Assembly (NCBI RefSeq): GCF_033304595.1
Contig: NZ_CP116341.1
Span: 2,583,001-2,647,000 of the forward strand
Direction of reading: 5' to 3'
Origin: Sporosarcina jeotgali
GTDB taxonomy: Bacteria > Bacillota > Bacilli > Bacillales_A > Planococcaceae
DNA length: 64,000 nucleotides
A program made the translations under genes and the position numbers. Position 1 is the first letter of the stretch. The number at the start of each line of letters is the position of its first letter. This document shows positions 59,561-64,000 of the stretch, one piece after another. The notes under the pieces were generated by a model. That model made no database searches, had not been told where the DNA came from, and saw only the letters and a program-made list of their open reading frames with translations.

Positions 59561-59759
59561 ACGTATCCCCTCATTCAACTTTGTCTTTTAAATTAGCATG
59601 CCCAAAGAATAGTGTTTTTATGTGTAGACTCTTTATAGTAAATCCTCTCCAGATTTCTTTATTTAAAATTCTAGATGCCAAGGCTTGAGAATAATGCTAT
59701 TATAGGAAAGTTCATAAGCAGAAATGCTTGCGGGTACATGTGATTTAGGGGGAATTAGA

Positions 59760-61274
59760 ATGGAAGAAAAACGTACATTAAGGCTTGTACTCGCTGGAAT
59801 CTTGCTCGGTATTTTAATGTCTGCGATGGATAACACGATTGTCGCGACAGCATTAGGTTCGATTTTAGGAGATTTAGGCGGCGTCGACAGTTATGTATGG
59901 ATCACTTCTGCTTACGCAGTAGCTGTTCTAGCGGGGATGCCGATTTTCGGTAAGCTCAGCGATATGTTTGGACGTAAACGCTTTTTCATATTTGGTATTA
60001 TCGTATTCATGGTTGGATCCGCTCTCTGCGGTGTGGCACAATCCGTTCCACAATTAGCGGTCTACCGTGCAATTCAAGGAATCGGTGGCGGCGCATTATT
60101 GCCGATTGCCTTTACAATCGTCTTTGATGTCTTCCCTCCTGAAAAACGAGGAAAGATGACCGGCCTCTTAGGTGCTGTTTTCGGTGCATCCAGCGTCATC
60201 GGACCGCTGCTCGGTGCTTGGATTACGGAAACGTTCAGCTGGCACTGGGTATTCTATGTCAATATACCAATCGGGTTAGTGTCATTACTGCTCATCGTAC
60301 GGTTTTACAAAGAAGCCACAAAACCTGTTAAGCAGGCAATCGACTGGCTTGGGGCAATCTCTCTTGTCACAGCGGTGGTCAGTCTAATGTTCGGCCTAGA
60401 ATTCGGCGGGAAACAATTCGATTGGTCTTCATGGCAAATCATTTCCTTATTCAGCATTTTCGTGATCTTCTTCATCGTGTTCCTGTGGGCGGAAACACGA
60501 GCAAAAGAGCCGATCATTTCGTTCTGGATGTTCAAAAACCGTCTGTTTGCCTCTTCCCAAGTACTAGCCTTTCTTTACGGGGCAACATTCATCTGTTTGA
60601 CGATTTTCATTCCAATATTCGTCCAGGCAGTTTACGGCGGATCCGCAACGAATGCAGGGATCGTATTAATGCCAATGCTGATTGGTACCGTTGTAGGGAG
60701 TGCACTTGGCGGAATTCTTCAAACGAAAACGTCTTATCGCAGAATCATGGTCATTTCTGTCATTGCCTATTCAATCGGGATGATTTTGATGAGCACAATC
60801 ACTCCGGATACTGCACGTACGCTGCTTTCCATTTATATGATATTTGTCGGATTCGGTGTTGGTTTTTCATTTTCTTTATTGCCAGCAGCATCTGTTCACA
60901 AAATGGATTTCAGACATCGCGGTTCTGCCAACTCGACGAACTCGTTTTTCCGTTCTTTCGGTCTGGCACTCGGTATTACAATTTTCGGTGCAATCCAAAC
61001 GAAATTGTTAGCAAGCGGACTCACCTCAGGATTTTCCAAAATGCCTGATAATGGTGCAGGCGGGGTTGAATCGTTTGGCAATATCCAAAACGTATTCCTG
61101 CCTGAAACGCGCAAATCCATTCCACCGGACATTTTGGACATCATCACGCATGCAATGTCCGCGTCCATTTCGACAACATTTTTATGGGCACTTATTCCAG
61201 TAGCGATTTCAATTATTGCTGTGTGCTACATGGGACCTGAGCGGTTAATCCCGAAAAAAGACGAAGAAAAATAA
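59760..61274 (+). CDS. DHA2 family drug efflux MFS transporter
   Basis: 504 aa, 14 membrane segments. SAMDNTIVATALGSI (DHA2 motif D1), FGKLSDMFGRKRFFIFG (motif A) and GLLGAVFGASSVIGPLLGAW (motif C). EmrB/QacA-like proton antiporter for drugs or lipophilic compounds. ATG 59760 follows GGGGGAATT. It is divergent from yqhH across about 200 nt. The substrate is unknown and no adjacent TetR/MarR regulator is seen. Confidence 0.9.
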   Translation: MEEKRTLRLVLAGILLGILMSAMDNTIVATALGSILGDLGGVDSYVWITSAYAVAVLAGMPIFGKLSDMFGRKRFFIFGIIVFMVGSALCGVAQSVPQLAVYRAIQGIGGGALLPIAFTIVFDVFPPEKRGKMTGLLGAVFGASSVIGPLLGAWITETFSWHWVFYVNIPIGLVSLLLIVRFYKEATKPVKQAIDWLGAISLVTAVVSLMFGLEFGGKQFDWSSWQIISLFSIFVIFFIVFLWAETRAKEPIISFWMFKNRLFASSQVLAFLYGATFICLTIFIPIFVQAVYGGSATNAGIVLMPMLIGTVVGSALGGILQTKTSYRRIMVISVIAYSIGMILMSTITPDTARTLLSIYMIFVGFGVGFSFSLLPAASVHKMDFRHRGSANSTNSFFRSFGLALGITIFGAIQTKLLASGLTSGFSKMPDNGAGGVESFGNIQNVFLPETRKSIPPDILDIITHAMSASISTTFLWALIPVAISIIAVCYMGPERLIPKKDEEK

Positions 61275-61280
61275 CTAGTA

Positions 61281-61315
61281 AAGAGGCATCGACAGTGTTA
61301 ACGTCGATGCCTCTT
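61281..61315. terminator. Bidirectional terminator
   Basis: AGAGGCATCGAC pairs with GTCGATGCCTCT, then TTTTC. It separates the convergent MFS and DUF817 genes. Confidence 0.88.
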
Positions 61316-61316
61316 T

Positions 61317-62162
61317 TCAATTTCTGCCTTCATACTTCGAAACAGGCCGCTTTCGTTTTATCTGTTTTAGCGTTGCAACAATTAAAAAACTGACGATTAC
61401 GAGCAATAACCAAGAACTCACTTTTCCTAAATGGACCAGACTCCATGTATCCGCCTGATTTGGATATTGCCAAGCGCCAAAAAACGTCGCGATATTTTCT
61501 GCAACCCATATGAAAAATCCAATGAGTGTAAAAGAAAGCGTAATGGGCATTCGGTATCGGCTTCCATTCACTTCGTAGGTTACCCATGAACGCCAAAAGA
61601 TTACCAGGACCAGTGCAGATAGCCACCAGCGAATGTCTATCCAGAAATGATGTACAAAGAAGTTCAAGTAGATGGCCGCTGCAAGAGGGACTACCAATAG
61701 AAACGGCGGCCACTTTACCAGTTGAACATCGAGCCTTCTCCAGGCTTGACACAAATAACTTGCTACACTTGCATACATGAAACCGCTATAAAGAGGAACT
61801 CCAAGAATTTTCATATACCCTTCTTCAGGATACGACCAAGAACCCATATTCACTTTAAAAATCTCAAGAGCCAGTCCAATTAGATGGAACAATGTAATCA
61901 CTTTCAGCTCATCTTTCGTTTCAAGTCCAGTGTGAACCATCCACCATTGCATCAGCAGGAAAATGAGAAGCAGCCAATCATATCTCGGCAGAAATGGCAG
62001 AGACAGGACTTGTGTCAGAGCCAATGAACCGAAAATGACGACTGGAAAAATGCAAGATAAGGCTTGCTCACGCCCAAAGTACAACAGTTGCGTGAGGAAA
62101 CGCTTTAGAAGGATAAAATAACCAGCATCAAGAGACGGGACCTCTCTCCATCCATTAGCCAT
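61317..62162 (-). CDS. DUF817 membrane protein
   Basis: About 281 aa, seven or eight membrane segments. Conserved DUF817 blocks: LLYFGREQALSCIFPV, LETKDELKVITLFHLIG, LEIFKVNMGSWSYPEEG and YSGFMYASVASYLCQAW. Function unknown. The ATG at 62160-62162 lies inside the 3' end of the upstream XRE gene (8-nt overlap), so translation is coupled to it. Confidence 0.88.
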   Translation of the reverse strand: MANGWREVPSLDAGYFILLKRFLTQLLYFGREQALSCIFPVVIFGSLALTQVLSLPFLPRYDWLLLIFLLMQWWMVHTGLETKDELKVITLFHLIGLALEIFKVNMGSWSYPEEGYMKILGVPLYSGFMYASVASYLCQAWRRLDVQLVKWPPFLLVVPLAAAIYLNFFVHHFWIDIRWWLSALVLVIFWRSWVTYEVNGSRYRMPITLSFTLIGFFIWVAENIATFFGAWQYPNQADTWSLVHLGKVSSWLLLVIVSFLIVATLKQIKRKRPVSKYEGRN

Positions 62163-62379
62163 CTCGATGGTCCTTTTCACTTCGGTATTCTAAAATGTCG
62201 CCTGGCTGACAATCCAGCGCCTTACAAATCCCTTCTAACGTTGAAAACCGAACCGCTTTCGCCTTGCCGTTTTTTAAAATGGATAGATTCGCCATTGTGA
62301 TGCCCACTTTCTCGGACAACTCCGTAACACTCATCTTTCTTTTTGCAAGCATAACATCGATATTTATAATAATTGACAT
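62155..62379 (-). CDS. Short XRE-type regulator (YozG-like)
   Basis: About 74 aa, essentially one HTH_3 domain: MLAKRKMSVTELSEKVGITM, NLSILKNGKAKAVRFSTLEG, ICKALDCQPGDILEYR. YozG-like regulators pair with DUF2975 membrane proteins, the gene directly upstream here. ATG 62377-62379 follows GAGGTGA. It overlaps the DUF817 start. Confidence 0.9.
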   Translation of the reverse strand: MSIIINIDVMLAKRKMSVTELSEKVGITMANLSILKNGKAKAVRFSTLEGICKALDCQPGDILEYRSEKDHRDG

Positions 62380-62389
62380 AGAATTCACC

Positions 62390-62869
62390 TCACACCGTCA
62401 AGTCATTTTCAGATTTTATGACGATTGCATTCTGTAACAATCTCTGCAGGACAGCTGCAAAAACAGCGATGACTACGCAGCCAAAAATAATGCCCGTGCC
62501 AATTACGATAATTCCTGGCGCATCATCCGCATCCCCCATCTTGAAAAGCAGCGGCATGAATAACACATAAAGCGTTCCTATGGAGACCGCGCACAGTTTA
62601 ATCTTTTTCAACACACTGACCGAAGCCTCTGAAAATGCAGTGTTCCTGTCGATGTAAGTTAAAAGTTTCATCGTCTGATAAAGTGCCGCGAAATAAATAA
62701 GAGCAGTTGCATACAATCCTACTAAAAAAGGATATTGCAAAACCGACCATTCCGGGACGAGTTCTACAAAGAATTTTGAAATCAGCGGCACTACAAAGAT
62801 ACAGAGTGCAAGAATAGGTAATGCCATAATCACAAGTGTCACCTTTAAAAATAACGTTTCTCGTTTCAT
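62390..62869 (-). CDS. DUF2975 membrane protein (YoaS-like)
   Basis: About 159 aa, four membrane segments (TLVIMALPILALCIFVVPLI, YPFLVGLYATALIYFAAL, LCAVSIGTLYVLFMPLLF, IIVIGTGIIFGCVVIAVF) and the DUF2975 linker YIDRNTAFSEASVSVLKKIK. Function unknown. First gene of a three-gene operon with a YozG-like regulator and DUF817. Confidence 0.88.
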   Translation of the reverse strand: MKRETLFLKVTLVIMALPILALCIFVVPLISKFFVELVPEWSVLQYPFLVGLYATALIYFAALYQTMKLLTYIDRNTAFSEASVSVLKKIKLCAVSIGTLYVLFMPLLFKMGDADDAPGIIVIGTGIIFGCVVIAVFAAVLQRLLQNAIVIKSENDLTV

Positions 62870-63063
62870 AAAATACACCTCGTTTGTCTAGTATAGAAAT
62901 AATAGATCCAGCTTATTTATCGAATATCAATAAATTATTACCGATTAATAATATAACATTACTTATTTAGACGATCAAGAGGCAAAAAAGCTCCTCAATT
63001 TTCGGAATAAAAGAGTGACTATATAATTGTTGACTTTTTGTTTCATAGACAGGTTAACAAAAA

Positions 63064-63090
63064 AGCAGCCGGAAGATTCTCCGGCTGCTT
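63064..63090 (-). terminator. Terminator of glpK
   Basis: AGCAGCCGGA pairs with TCCGGCTGCT; the minus strand continues TTTTTTGTTAACC, 8 nt after the glpK stop. Confidence 0.88.
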
Positions 63091-63097
63091 GCTCCAT

Positions 63098-64000
<903 letters not shown>

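Overview
The window reads as chromosome of a low-to-moderate GC, Gram-positive, endospore-forming member of the Bacillales. A Sporosarcina/Planococcaceae-type genome is my best guess. The basis is gene content: a Bmr/Mta-like pair, YfkAB, YkoEDC, YqhH-YqhG, a GerW-like spore protein, a YoaS/YozG-like pair, HxlA/HxlB, many lipoproteins with Bacillus-type lipoboxes, and AGGAGG-type ribosome binding sites with frequent TTG/GTG starts. No rRNA, tRNA, CRISPR array, prophage or origin was seen.

Layout. 1-7.9 kb is an accessory island of small, mostly single-gene units, all on the minus strand: NUDIX (cut by the window edge), lipoproteins, small membrane proteins, a CPBP protease, a VbhA/Fic toxin-antitoxin remnant and a GNAT. 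Several units are preceded, about 35-60 nt before the start codon, by variants of one intergenic element. The fic gene is dead twice: an in-frame TGA, and an intact IS66-family element flanked by a perfect 8-bp target duplication. A SpoIIM-like gene also carries an internal stop. 8-19.3 kb holds uncharacterised membrane and lipoproteins, a thioredoxin-reductase-like flavoprotein, an S66 peptidase, an Mta-like MerR regulator, an AspT-like transporter, a Bmr-like efflux pump and a DUF2207 protein. 19.3-25.1 kb has a HAD phosphatase, a zinc dehydrogenase, a MOSC protein and a TPP-riboswitch-controlled ykoEDC thiamine-precursor ECF transporter. 25.1-25.7 kb is a non-coding tandem duplication of about 307 bp built from about 20-bp TTATGA repeats.

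25.7-40.6 kb carries an acetyl-CoA hydrolase-family enzyme, a GT2-GtrA-YfhO envelope glycosylation operon, YfkAB radical SAM, guanine deaminase, a CPA1 Na+/H+ antiporter, DinB, a DUF4358-MBOAT-DHHW surface O-acylation cluster and a cupin. 40.7-45.7 kb is a complete sialic-acid catabolic cluster (nanE-nanA-SSS transporter-nanK-RpiR regulator) with candidate CcpA (cre) sites. 45.9-55.6 kb contains a GerW-like protein, an HxlR-family regulator divergent from a Gfo/Idh/MocA oxidoreductase, a Cof phosphatase, a cyclase, then hxlA-hxlB divergent from zwf-pgi-gnd. Together these encode a nearly closed dissimilatory ribulose-monophosphate cycle that oxidises formaldehyde to CO2. 55.6-64 kb has a disulfide oxidoreductase-like flavoprotein, YqhH-YqhG, a DHA2 efflux pump, a DUF817/XRE/DUF2975 operon and the 3' part of glpK.

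The strongest new observation is regulatory. The promoters of hxlA, zwf and the Gfo/Idh gene, up to 4 kb apart, share the palindrome AGTATACT placed exactly 31 nt upstream of a -35-like hexamer, with a 17-nt spacer to the -10. The HxlR-type regulator lies beside one of these sites. This suggests a small formaldehyde regulon with a new oxidoreductase member. The second is the cassette-like organisation of the first 7.4 kb.
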